Below are positions 18,959 to 27,956 of a DNA stretch of 54,458 nucleotides, in pieces (within the stretch, counting starts at the first letter, position 1; each line of letters starts with the position of its first letter). This DNA is from an uncultured Oscillospiraceae bacterium (GTDB lineage: Bacteria > Bacillota > Clostridia > Oscillospirales > Oscillospiraceae): NCBI GenBank assembly GCA_947624585.1, contig CANQKZ010000004.1, positions 1 to 54,458 of the forward strand. Direction: 5' to 3'. The notes under the pieces were generated by a model. That model had not been told where the DNA came from and did not search any database. It was given only the letters and a program-made list of their open reading frames with translations. The position numbers and the translations under genes were made by a program.

Positions 18959-20523
18959 CATTGAATATTCGCGTATTGACGGTCACCGCCCGAAGCGCGG
19001 TCATCGAGGTCATGGACCCCGGAGCGGACTACAGGACGGCGGAGTATGAGCTTCTGGCGGACGGGCAGGTTCTTTTCACCTCGGACAAGACGGTGGAGAC
19101 GGTGTACGGGCTGGAGCCGGACAGGAGCTATGAGCTTCGGCTGCGGCGGGAGGGCGTTCTCTCGGAGAGCGTGACCGTCAGGACGAAAGGGGAGCACGTG
19201 ACCCTGAACGTCCGGGACTTCGGCGCACACGGGGACGGGGAGACGGACGACACAGCATATCTCCAGGCCGCCATCCTGGCCTGCCCGGAGGACAGCCGGG
19301 TGCTGATCCCCCAGGGCGTGTACAAATTCACAAACCTTTTTTTGAAGAGCAATATCACTCTGGAGCTGGACGAGGGGGCGGTGCTGTCGGCCATCCCGGA
19401 CGGGGACAGGCTGCCCGTCCTTCCGGGGCGCGTGGAGAGCCGGGAGGGCGGCGAGGACTTCACCCCCGGCACCTGGGAGGGGCGGCCCGTGGACTGCTAC
19501 GCCGGCCTCATCACCGGCCTCAATGTGGAAAACGTCACCGTCTGCGGGCGGGGGACCCTGGACGGGTGCGCGGACTTCACCAACTGGTGGAACCACGCCT
19601 ACCGGGACAGCCGCCCCTCCAGACCCAAGGCCGTGTTTTTGAACAGGTGCAAAAACGTCACCGTCATGGGCATCACCGTGAAAAACTCCCCCGCCTGGAA
19701 CCTGCACCCCTATTTTTGCGACCGGGTGCGGTTCTATGACCTGCGCATACAGTCCCCGTCCGACTCCCACAACACAGACGGCATCGACCCGGAGTCCTGC
19801 CGCGACGTGGAGATCGCCGGGGTGTGGTTCTCCGTGGGCGACGACTGCATTGCCGCCAAATCCGGCACCTACTCCGACGGCGTGACCTACGGGCGCACCT
19901 GCACGGACGTCCGCGTGCGCCGGTGTTTGATGGAGCGTGGCCACGGCGGCGTCACCGTTGGCAGCGAGATTGCGGCGGGGGTGGACAATATCTCTATTAC
20001 CGACTGCCGCTTTGTGGAGACGGACCGGGGTCTGCGGGTGAAAACGAGGCGTGGCCGGGGGCGGGAGTCGTACCTACGGGGCATCGTATTCGACCGGGTG
20101 AAAATGGAGGGCGTTCGTGCCGCCTTCGTGATCAACAGCTTCTACTTCTGCGGGCCGGACGGGAGGAGCGACTATGTGGCCGCGAAAGAACCTCTGCCCG
20201 TGGACGACCGGACGCCCAGAGTGGGGGAGATCACTATCAAAAACGTCACCTGCACCGGCTGTCACGGGGCGGGCATCTACTTCTACGGCCTGCCTGAGTC
20301 GAAGATCGAGAGCGTCCTTCTGGAGAACGTGAACATCGCCTTTGCCGAAAACCCGGAACCGTTTACCCCCGCCATGATGACCGGCTGCGGGCCGGAGACG
20401 GGGCGCGGCATCTTTATCCGCAACGCCCGTCGCGTGGAGCTTCGGAACGTGCAGATCGAGGGCGCCAGGGGGGAGACTGTGGACGCGGAAAATGTGGATG
20501 AGCTTGTCTGGGACCGCCTGTGA
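18955..20523 (+). CDS. Glycoside hydrolase family 28 (polygalacturonase-like)
   Basis: FGAHGDGETDDTAYLQAAI; NTDGIDPESCRDVEIAGVWFSVGDDCIAAKSG; GHGGVTVGSE; ATGA overlap with the upstream gene. Confidence 0.93.
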   Translation: MTLNIRVLTVTARSAVIEVMDPGADYRTAEYELLADGQVLFTSDKTVETVYGLEPDRSYELRLRREGVLSESVTVRTKGEHVTLNVRDFGAHGDGETDDTAYLQAAILACPEDSRVLIPQGVYKFTNLFLKSNITLELDEGAVLSAIPDGDRLPVLPGRVESREGGEDFTPGTWEGRPVDCYAGLITGLNVENVTVCGRGTLDGCADFTNWWNHAYRDSRPSRPKAVFLNRCKNVTVMGITVKNSPAWNLHPYFCDRVRFYDLRIQSPSDSHNTDGIDPESCRDVEIAGVWFSVGDDCIAAKSGTYSDGVTYGRTCTDVRVRRCLMERGHGGVTVGSEIAAGVDNISITDCRFVETDRGLRVKTRRGRGRESYLRGIVFDRVKMEGVRAAFVINSFYFCGPDGRSDYVAAKEPLPVDDRTPRVGEITIKNVTCTGCHGAGIYFYGLPESKIESVLLENVNIAFAENPEPFTPAMMTGCGPETGRGIFIRNARRVELRNVQIEGARGETVDAENVDELVWDRL

Positions 20524-20544
20524 GAGCGGAGAAAGGAGCTTTTG

Positions 20545-22068
20545 ATGGACTATCAGAACCCGATTTTATACGCCGACTACTCGGACCCCGACGCGATCCG
20601 GGTGGGGGAGGACTACTACATGGTGGCCTCCTCCTTCACCTATCTGCCCGGGGTTCCCCTGCTGCACTCCCGCGATCTGGTCCACTGGGAGATCGTCAAC
20701 TACTGCGTCCGCGCCCTGCCCTTTGAAAAATACGACCGGCCCTCCCACGGCTCCGGCACCTGGGCGCCCTCCATCCGGTATCACGACGGGCAGTTCATCG
20801 TCTTTATCCCCCTGCCCGACGAGGGAATATTGGTGGCCCGTTCGGCGGACCCCTACGGGGAATTTCAGCTGAATCTGCTGTGTGAATCCAAGGGCTGGAT
20901 CGACACCTGCCCCCTGTGGGACGACGACGGGCGCGCTTACATGGTCTTCGCCCTGGCCCGGAGCCGCTGCGGTGTCAAGCACAGGCTGATGATGACGGAG
21001 ATGGACCCGGACTGCACCCGCCTCATTGGGGAACCCAAAGTCATCTTTGACGGGGAGCTGATGGCCCCCACCACCGAGGGACCGAAGATCTACAAGCACG
21101 ACGGGGAATACCTGATCCTGGCCCCCTCCGGCGGCGTGGCCACGGGCTGGCAGTCGGCGTTCCGGTCAAAGAACGTGTGGGGACCCTACGAGTACCGGGT
21201 GGTGATGCACCAGGGGACATCTCAGGTCAACGGTCCCCACCAAGGCGGCTGGGTGACGGCTCCTGACGGCAGGGACTGGTTCATTCATTTCCAGGATGTC
21301 CACGAACTGGGGCGGATCACCCACCTCCAGCCCATGTGCTTCAACGGCGGCTGGCCCTTTATCGGAAGCGACCTGGACGGGGACGGCATCGGTGAGCCGG
21401 TGAGCGAGTGGCGCCTGCCCGTGGAGGGACAGCCCCTCTATGAGATTGCTCAGTCCGACGATTTCCCCGGCGGACGGCCCGGCATCCAGTGGCAGTGGCA
21501 GGCAAACCCGAATATGCGCTTCTTCGCACCGGAGGAGCGGCCCGGCGCGCTGAGGCTTGCGTGCCTTGTCAACGATGCGCGGGAAAACCTTCTCTGGTAC
21601 GCCCCCAACGCCCTGACCCAGATCCCCCAGCACCCGGCCCTCGTGGCTACGGTCCGGGCGGAGCTTTCCCGGGAGGGCGCTCCCGGCGACATGGCCTCTC
21701 TCGGCGTCATCGGACACGCCTACGGGTATCTGGGCCTCCAAAGGACGGAGAGCGGCTGCCGCCTCGCCCTCTACCACGGTGAGGTGACGGAAAAGACCTT
21801 CGAAGGGGTGGCTGTGGAGACGGTGGAGGAGGAACGTCCCTGGAACGGGAGCGCCGTCTACCTGCGCCTTGAAATCTTCCCCGACAAGACCTACGGCTTC
21901 GCCTACTCCGAGAACGGGGAGGAATATTCTCCCATCGGCACCCGATATCCCCTCCACCGTGCCACATGGACCGGTGCCAAGCTGTGCCTGTGGGCGTGCA
22001 ACCGGGACAACCGGCCTTCCACGGGGTACGGGGAGTTCTCCGGCTTCCGGGTATGCCCTGGAGAATAA
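20545..22068 (+). CDS. Glycoside hydrolase family 43 protein
   Basis: MDYQNPILYADYSDPDAIRVGEDYYMVASSFTYLPGVPLLHSRDLVHW; GTWAPSIRYHDGQF. Confidence 0.94.
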   Translation: MDYQNPILYADYSDPDAIRVGEDYYMVASSFTYLPGVPLLHSRDLVHWEIVNYCVRALPFEKYDRPSHGSGTWAPSIRYHDGQFIVFIPLPDEGILVARSADPYGEFQLNLLCESKGWIDTCPLWDDDGRAYMVFALARSRCGVKHRLMMTEMDPDCTRLIGEPKVIFDGELMAPTTEGPKIYKHDGEYLILAPSGGVATGWQSAFRSKNVWGPYEYRVVMHQGTSQVNGPHQGGWVTAPDGRDWFIHFQDVHELGRITHLQPMCFNGGWPFIGSDLDGDGIGEPVSEWRLPVEGQPLYEIAQSDDFPGGRPGIQWQWQANPNMRFFAPEERPGALRLACLVNDARENLLWYAPNALTQIPQHPALVATVRAELSREGAPGDMASLGVIGHAYGYLGLQRTESGCRLALYHGEVTEKTFEGVAVETVEEERPWNGSAVYLRLEIFPDKTYGFAYSENGEEYSPIGTRYPLHRATWTGAKLCLWACNRDNRPSTGYGEFSGFRVCPGE

Positions 22069-22079
22069 AAGAAGCTTTT

Positions 22080-22427
22080 GAGTGATTGAGTAATATCAAA
22101 TTCCCAATCATCCTGCCTGCGTACAAAACTGACCAGTGAATGTTGTAAGAAGGATTCTTCTTCTGAAACATTCCTCACAGCATCAAAATCATATGGTATA
22201 TTTGGTGTATTCGCCGAATCGTGGATTGAGTTATTCCGCTTTTCTATCCAACTCTGAATTTGCTCCAAAAGTTTCAATGGAATCTATTCCCTTACACATT
22301 TTGTTGTAAATTCGGAGCGGTCACGTACTTTCGCTATCTTTCGTGAAATCTTATCCTCTTTCCCCACACTAATTACGGTCGGTGCACCAGCATAGTTCAG
22401 AAGGGAGATATGCAATCTTCAAAAAAT
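22080..22427 (-). pseudogene. Degraded gene remnant (unknown function) bordered by a MITE-like repeat
   Basis: Minus-strand reading ISLLNYAGAPTVISVGKEDKISRKIAKVRDRSEFTTKCVRE*IPLKLLEQIQSWIEKRNNSIHDS...VRRQDDWEFDITQSLKSFF; protein-like but stop-interrupted and bounded by the repeat at 22428. Confidence 0.4.
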
Positions 22428-22586
22428 GGAACCTCTGAATAAATCGGAGTGCCGAGAATGGCGAGCAGATTTATCGTCAGGTGAAGCCAAAAATGTAGGA
22501 ATCCTCTATGTATTTCACATTTTTTCGGCGAAACATGGCGGAAAATATGCCGCCTTAATCGGTGCGGCGATTTGTTCAGGGGTTCC
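22428..22586. repeat. MITE-like repeat family 1, copy A (159 bp, TIRs GGAACC(T)CTGAA...)
   Basis: Reverse complement aligns along its length with 43186..43346; termini GGAACCTCTGAATAAATCGG / CGATTTGTTCAGGGGTTCC. Confidence 0.85.
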
Positions 22587-22776
22587 ATAGCATTTTCAAT
22601 GAAAAAAGCTTGATATCGCGAATTCTTTCCCTAAAATCCCGCGTTTTCCGACTGCCTATGATTTATTCAATTTGCATTTTCCTCTCTGTCATTTACAACA
22701 GAGGACAGATCATTCTTCTTTCGGACATAAAGGTGAGCGCAGAATGTGGCAACCGCATGATGGTCTTGCAAAGTCT

Positions 22777-23058
22777 TTATGATATGGGTAAACTGCCCGT
22801 GAGAATCTCGGCCATCAACCTTGCACCCAACGTGAAGGCTTCGCGGAAGCGCTTTTCCTGAATGATACAAGCAGCCTCAAGACGGTCATCATGAATAGCG
22901 CGGAGGAGGATCTTCTCACGCTCGTTCAGGCTTTCCTCAAGCTTATCCTCACTTTCATGAAGCCGCTTCAGTATATCCTTTACCTCCGGGGTAAGCCTGC
23001 CCATCTGTTCGACCGGGCGAATATTGCCGTAGTATAGTTCGTTTATAATGCTGTCCAT
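22777..23058 (-). CDS. DUF6809-like small protein
   Basis: MDSIINELYYGNIRPVEQMGRLTPEVKDILKRLHESEDKLEESLNEREKILL. Confidence 0.65.
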   Translation of the reverse strand: MDSIINELYYGNIRPVEQMGRLTPEVKDILKRLHESEDKLEESLNEREKILLRAIHDDRLEAACIIQEKRFREAFTLGARLMAEILTGSLPIS

Positions 23059-23476
23059 ATTAAGCCCTCCCTTTGGCAACACACAATACCGCAGGGAAAC
23101 GGAAAAGTCGAGAGAAATATGATCGCCAAAAGGGAGAATCTCTTCGCGTCCCCAAAATGCGCATTGCCCCACAGAACCGAAGGTCAGAGGTAATAATGTA
23201 TAATTTCTCAAAGATGCCAAAAAAGCTTAAAAGACATAGTCGGGGTTCCAACTACGTCTTTTAAACTTGCCATACCGCCTTACCCCTGGTTCACTTTCTT
23301 TCCCTATCACACGGGACAGCTTGGTGTCTCCTTTCAATTGGATATTAGTATCAATTCAAATCCTCGCCGCTCTGAAAAAATAATCGGTATGAAAATTACC
23401 CCGTTCGGACAAAATTCCGCTCGCTTTTTCCGGGGGAACGGGGTATAATGGGGACAAAAGCAAAGGAGTGATCTCC

Positions 23477-25435
23477 ATGAAACGCGCCCGCGCCGCGCTT
23501 TTCGCGTGTCTTCTCATTTTTACCCTCGCCTCCTGCGCCAGGGACCGGGTCGATCCGCCGGAGGAGAATGTCCCGCCGGAGGAGAATGTCCCGCCGGCGG
23601 AGAACGTTCCCCCGGAGGACGCCGTCCCGCCGGAGGACGGCGGTCTGACCGAAAATACCGATCCGCCGGAGGACGCGGACCACGCCGGGGATACGCCCCA
23701 GAGCGGAGCGGACTACGGGGCGCCCCGCTATGCCCTCGCGGAGCTTCCGCGCTTTGACGGCTCCACCGCCACGGCGCCGCTGGCGAAGGCCGTGTGCGCC
23801 AGCCTCCTGGGCGTGGACCGGGAGGATCTGCCGGGGGATCTCATCACCTTCTCCCGTACCACCAACTCCTACTACAACCTGCTGGAGGGCTGGGCGGACT
23901 TCCTCATCGTCAGCGAGGGCAGCGAGGAGGTCTACGCTGAGAAGGAGAGCCGCGGCTTCGAGTGGGAGCAGACGCCCGTGGCCCTGGACGCCTTCGTCTT
24001 TGTGGTGAACGAGGACAACCCGGTAGACAGCCTCACGGTGGAGGAGGCGCGGGACATCTACTCCGGGAAGATCACCAACTGGTCCCAGCTCGGCGGCGAG
24101 GACCGGGAGATCATCCCCCTCCAGCGCAACCCGGAGGCCGGAAGCCAGTCGCTGATGGAAAAGCTTGTGATGCGCGGCACGCCCATGCTGGAGCCCCGCC
24201 AGGAGCTCATCGCCGGGTCCATGGGGGAACTGATGGAGTATGTGCGGGGCTATGACGACTCCCCCGGGGCCATCGGGTACTCCGTCTACTACTACGCCCG
24301 GGAGATGCGGGCCGCCCGGGGGCTGAAGCTCCTGCGGGTGAACGGGGTGGTGCCGGATCCGGAGACCATCCGCTCCGGGGCGTACTCGCTGACCAACCCC
24401 TACTACACCGTGATCCCCGCCTCCGCGCCGGAGGGATCCCCCGCCCGGGTCATCCGGGACTGGCTCCTGTCCGAGGGCGGCCAGAGGCTGACGGCGGACG
24501 AGGGGTACGTCTCCGTGTCCGACTACCCCACCGCCGACCCGGCCTACCCGCCGGAGGTGGGTGGACGGGTGTACCCCGAGCGCACGGAGGAGCTGGTCCC
24601 CGCCGACTACGGCGGCCTCACTCCCTACGCGGGCCTGCGCCTCAGCGACGACTGGTACGCCCGGACCGGGTGCGTCTACGGCCTCATGACCCTGGACGGA
24701 CGGGTGGTTGTGGACCCGGTGTACGGCGAGGTCTACGCCGGAGGCGGGATGCTGGTGCTGGGCCGCACCGTGGAGGGCCGCCAGATGTACGCCGCCGCGT
24801 CCCTCACAGGCTCCTGGGTCTCCGGGTTCGACTACACCGACTGGCAGCTCTCCGAGACCGGCGCGGTGCTGTTCACCGATACGGACCTGACCCTGCTCCG
24901 CGCCGACGGGACCGCGGCGTACCGCCTGACGCCGGAGGAGATGGGCGTCACACAGGAGCAGTTTGAGCGGATGCGCGTCCACGACGTGGGCTTCGGGTGC
25001 CAGTGGCACGGGGATCTGCTGTCCGTGGAGGAGCTCTGGGAGGACGGCATGGAGGACATCAGGATCCTCTGCTATGACCTGACCTCCGGGGGGCTTCGGA
25101 CTGTCCCCGACATGGAGTGGTACAACATGGGCGAGGTCTACCCCCACAACACGCCGCCCTTCGAAAACGCCTACGCCGTCTACGACAGCGCCCTGGGCTT
25201 CGACGCCCCCTTCCTCTGGGAAAAGTGGGACTACGACGGCTCCACGGACAAGCGCACCTACTACCGCCAGGACGGCACGCCCCTCCCCCAACTCACCCTG
25301 CCCGGCGTGGGGGACTTCAGCGAGCTGTCTTTGACCAACGGCGTGGTGGAGAAGCTGACCCTGGATATGGCGGAGTACTACGACCTCGCGACCGGGGAAC
25401 TCATCTTTCGCACCTACCTGAACTACGGCGGGTGA
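23477..25435 (+). CDS. PstS-like periplasmic-binding domain lipoprotein with C-terminal WG-repeat-like region
   Basis: Lipobox TLASCA; FDGSTATAPLAKAVCASLLG; DIYSGKITNWSQLGGEDREIIPLQRNPEAGSQ; YGLMTLDGRVVVDPVYGEV. Confidence 0.82.
   Translation: MKRARAALFACLLIFTLASCARDRVDPPEENVPPEENVPPAENVPPEDAVPPEDGGLTENTDPPEDADHAGDTPQSGADYGAPRYALAELPRFDGSTATAPLAKAVCASLLGVDREDLPGDLITFSRTTNSYYNLLEGWADFLIVSEGSEEVYAEKESRGFEWEQTPVALDAFVFVVNEDNPVDSLTVEEARDIYSGKITNWSQLGGEDREIIPLQRNPEAGSQSLMEKLVMRGTPMLEPRQELIAGSMGELMEYVRGYDDSPGAIGYSVYYYAREMRAARGLKLLRVNGVVPDPETIRSGAYSLTNPYYTVIPASAPEGSPARVIRDWLLSEGGQRLTADEGYVSVSDYPTADPAYPPEVGGRVYPERTEELVPADYGGLTPYAGLRLSDDWYARTGCVYGLMTLDGRVVVDPVYGEVYAGGGMLVLGRTVEGRQMYAAASLTGSWVSGFDYTDWQLSETGAVLFTDTDLTLLRADGTAAYRLTPEEMGVTQEQFERMRVHDVGFGCQWHGDLLSVEELWEDGMEDIRILCYDLTSGGLRTVPDMEWYNMGEVYPHNTPPFENAYAVYDSALGFDAPFLWEKWDYDGSTDKRTYYRQDGTPLPQLTLPGVGDFSELSLTNGVVEKLTLDMAEYYDLATGELIFRTYLNYGG
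23555..23644 (+). repeat. Five tandem 18-bp units encoding PPEENV/PPAENV/PPEDAV-type hexapeptides
   Basis: CCGCCGGAGGAGAATGTC x2 followed by diverged units, in frame within the lipoprotein linker. Confidence 0.9.
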
Positions 25436-25545
25436 AGCGCGCTTTCACGGACGAAATTTTTTCAGATTTCCTCTTGCAAAATTCAGCGAAATAGTGTATA
25501 TTTATAAGTGGCCGGGAGCTCCGACTCCCGCCATCCCCTTCATAA

Positions 25546-25584
25546 GAGAGCACCACGCCGTCCGGCCTGGTGCTCTCCTTTTTT
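25546..25584. terminator. Rho-independent terminator (GAGAGCACCA...TGGTGCTCTC-CTTTTTT)
   Basis: 10-bp stem plus T run between convergent genes. Confidence 0.85.
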
Positions 25585-25591
25585 CACCCCG

Positions 25592-25984
25592 TCACCGTCT
25601 CCCCACGTCCACGATGTTCCGCGTCTCGATGCGGTCCTCGCCCAGCTGGAGGATACCGGAAGCGGGGCGGCAGGCGGTGTAGGGGCCGGTGGTGACCCGG
25701 TAGCGGCCCAGCTCGCGGCCGTTTTCCATCTTTTGGACCTCGAACCAGGTGACGGTCACCGGCTCGCCCCGGCGGAGGGACCGGAGGCGCCGGTCCAGAA
25801 GCTCCGCCCGGTCCGGGGCGATCAGCGGGCGGGGCACATACAGGAGCTCCCGGGCCGCCAGGGATTCGTCCAGTCCCCGCAAGGCGGAGAAGGGCGCGAA
25901 GATCTTGGCCCGGTCGGCCCTGGGCATCCGGGGGCGGCGGGGCTCCAGGCGTTGGGCGTGGATGATGTCCTGATAACCGTTCAT
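25592..25984 (-). CDS. YolD-like protein
   Basis: MPRADRAKIFAPFSALRGLDESLAARE pattern; directly downstream of a Y-family polymerase as in yolD/uvrX-type operons. Confidence 0.7.
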   Translation of the reverse strand: MNGYQDIIHAQRLEPRRPRMPRADRAKIFAPFSALRGLDESLAARELLYVPRPLIAPDRAELLDRRLRSLRRGEPVTVTWFEVQKMENGRELGRYRVTTGPYTACRPASGILQLGEDRIETRNIVDVGRR

Positions 25985-27384
25985 TTTCTGTGTCCTCCTA
26001 TCTGGCCGTGCCGCTCGATGGCGGTGGCCCCCTCCAAAAAGTCGTGACCCTTCAAAAGGGCGTTTTTTCCGTATTTTTTGTGTACCTCCAGCACCGCCCG
26101 CTGGAGGGCGCTCTCCCGGGCCTCCCGCTCGTGGTCGGCAAACAGGTCCAGCTGTTCCGTCCGCTCCGAGGCGTCGGACAGACGTATGGCCGTCAGGTTC
26201 ACCCGCCGCACCGTCAGTTCCCGGTTGACGATCCGGTCGAAGAGCGCAAGCGTGGCCTCCGTGAGCCTGGACAGCGCGTCCGTGGGCGTGCCCAGGGTCA
26301 GGGTGCCGTGGGCGGAAACGGGGACGCGCCGCCCGTAGCGGTCGGACTTGACGGCCCCGCTCCAGGCCCCGCCGGGGGCGGCGTTCTCCCGGTCGTAGCC
26401 CACGTGGAGCACCAAGGCCTGGGCGATGAGCCCCCTGTCCGTCAGATCCAGGGCCAGCCCCTCCGCCATCTCCCGGAGGATGATCCGGGCCTCCTCATAT
26501 CTGTAGGGCCGGGACAGCACCTGGCCGGTGCTCCGGGAGGTGTCCGTGGGGCGGTAGGACTTGATGTCCGCCATGGTGCAGCTCTCCAGCCCCCAGGCGT
26601 GGTCCACCAGGATCTCTGCGTCCACCCCGAAGGTCCGGTAGAGAAGCTCCTCGTCCCGAAGGCTCAGCCGCGCCAGGTCCCCCATGGTTAAGACGCCGAG
26701 GCCCGCAAGCCGCGCCGAGATGCCCCCCGCCACCATCCAGAAATCGGTAATAGGACGGTGGCCCCACAGGAGAGCCCGGTAGCTCTCCTCCGTCAGGTCC
26801 GCGATGCGCACCCCGTCCCGGTCCGGTTTGGCCCTCTTGGCCACTATGTCCATGGCGATTTTTGCCAGATACAGGTTGGTCCCCACCCCCGCCGTGGCGG
26901 TGATGCCCGTGACGCCCAGCACGTCCCGGATCATGGTGGCGGCCATCTCGTGGGCCGTCATTTTCAGGGGCTTTAAATATTTGTCCGCGTCGATGAACAC
27001 CTCGTCCACGGAGTAGACGTGTATGTCCTCCGGCGAGACATACTTCAGGTACGTGGCGTAGATCTTCGCCGAGGTCTCCACGTAGAGGGCCATCCGGGGG
27101 CGGGCCACGATGAAGTCCACGTCCTCCCCGGTGCGGGCCTTCACCTCCCGCAGGCGCTCGTACACCTCAAAGAGCCGGGGCCGCCCGGGGACGCCGTATG
27201 CCTTCAGCGCCGGGGAGACGGCAAGGCAGATGGTCCTGTCCGTCCGCTCCTCGTCCGCCACCACAAGCTTCGCCTTCAGCGGGTCCAGCCCCCGGTCCAC
27301 GCACTCCACCGAGGCGTAAAAGGATTTCAGATCGATGCAAATGAACAACTCCCCCGCCTCCCATCCGTGCCGCCAGGGGCTCAT
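25981..27384 (-). CDS. Y-family DNA polymerase (UmuC/UvrX-like)
   Basis: FICIDLKSFYASVECVDRGLDPLKAKLVVAD; DIHVYSVDEVFIDADKYL; ITATAGVGTNLYLAKIAMDIVAKR. Confidence 0.94.
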   Translation of the reverse strand: MSPWRHGWEAGELFICIDLKSFYASVECVDRGLDPLKAKLVVADEERTDRTICLAVSPALKAYGVPGRPRLFEVYERLREVKARTGEDVDFIVARPRMALYVETSAKIYATYLKYVSPEDIHVYSVDEVFIDADKYLKPLKMTAHEMAATMIRDVLGVTGITATAGVGTNLYLAKIAMDIVAKRAKPDRDGVRIADLTEESYRALLWGHRPITDFWMVAGGISARLAGLGVLTMGDLARLSLRDEELLYRTFGVDAEILVDHAWGLESCTMADIKSYRPTDTSRSTGQVLSRPYRYEEARIILREMAEGLALDLTDRGLIAQALVLHVGYDRENAAPGGAWSGAVKSDRYGRRVPVSAHGTLTLGTPTDALSRLTEATLALFDRIVNRELTVRRVNLTAIRLSDASERTEQLDLFADHEREARESALQRAVLEVHKKYGKNALLKGHDFLEGATAIERHGQIGGHRK

Positions 27385-27415
27385 GAAAAAACGGACGCCG
27401 AGCGCAAAATTTCTC

Positions 27416-27444
27416 TTGACAAGACGGGAAGTTCGATGTATAAT
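27416..27444 (+). promoter_or_regulatory. Consensus sigma-A promoter TTGACA-17-TATAAT for the XRE/ImmA genes, operator-like GGGAAGTT in spacer
   Basis: -35 27416-27421, -10 27439-27444. Confidence 0.85.
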
Positions 27445-27446
27445 AC

Positions 27447-27462
27447 GGCAAGTAAACTTCCC
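27447..27462. promoter_or_regulatory. Imperfect-palindrome operator GGCAAGTAAACTTCCC between the two start sites
   Basis: Shares AAGT/ACTT half sites with 27426-27433, 27487-27493 and 27522-27534. Confidence 0.6.
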
Positions 27463-27471
27463 ATTGGCCCT

Positions 27472-27500
27472 ATTATAGGCGATTTAGCTTCCCTTGTCAA
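27472..27500 (-). promoter_or_regulatory. Consensus sigma-A promoter TTGACA-17-TATAAT for the Y-family polymerase operon, operator-like GGGAAGC in spacer
   Basis: Reverse complement TTGACAAGGGAAGCTAAATCGCCTATAAT. Confidence 0.85.
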
Positions 27501-27551
27501 GAGGGTTTTTAAAATTTTTGAGAAGTTCAACTTCGCGTTCGAGGTGAGGGC

Positions 27552-27956
27552 ATGAAGTTCGGAGAAAAAATAAGGACCCTGCGGGTCCAAAAGCACATAT
27601 CCCAGGAGCAGGCGGCGAAGGCGGCGGGCATCTCCCGGCGGGCCTACGGTTCCTACGAGCAGGAGGGGATCTACCCCCGAAACCGGGAGATTTACGCCCG
27701 TCTCGCGGCGCTTTTTGAGTGCGACGTAAACTATCTGCTGACGGAGGACGAGGACTTTGTAACCCAGGCGGGGGAAAAATACGGTGCCCGGGGCCGGACC
27801 CAGGCACAGCGGCTCATCAGCGAGGCCACTGCGCTGTTCGCGGGCGGGGAGCTGGCGGATGAGGACAAGGACGAGATGCTCCGGGCCATCCAGGAGGCGT
27901 ACTGGATCGCCAAGGAGCGGAACAGAAAGTATTCGGTGAAGTCCAATGACGGCTGA
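27552..27956 (+). CDS. XRE-family HTH transcriptional regulator
   Basis: IRTLRVQKHISQEQAAKAAGISRRAYGSYEQEGIYPRNREIYARLAALFECDVNYLL. Confidence 0.92.
   Translation: MKFGEKIRTLRVQKHISQEQAAKAAGISRRAYGSYEQEGIYPRNREIYARLAALFECDVNYLLTEDEDFVTQAGEKYGARGRTQAQRLISEATALFAGGELADEDKDEMLRAIQEAYWIAKERNRKYSVKSNDG

Noticed and set aside
23336-23360. Possible third end of repeat family 2 (CAATTGGATATTAGTATCAA)
   Set aside because: Only about 15 bp match and no second terminus found; could be chance.
23396-25291. 631-aa minus-strand ORF
   Set aside because: Antisense to the PstS-like lipoprotein gene; V/G/H-rich shadow sequence.
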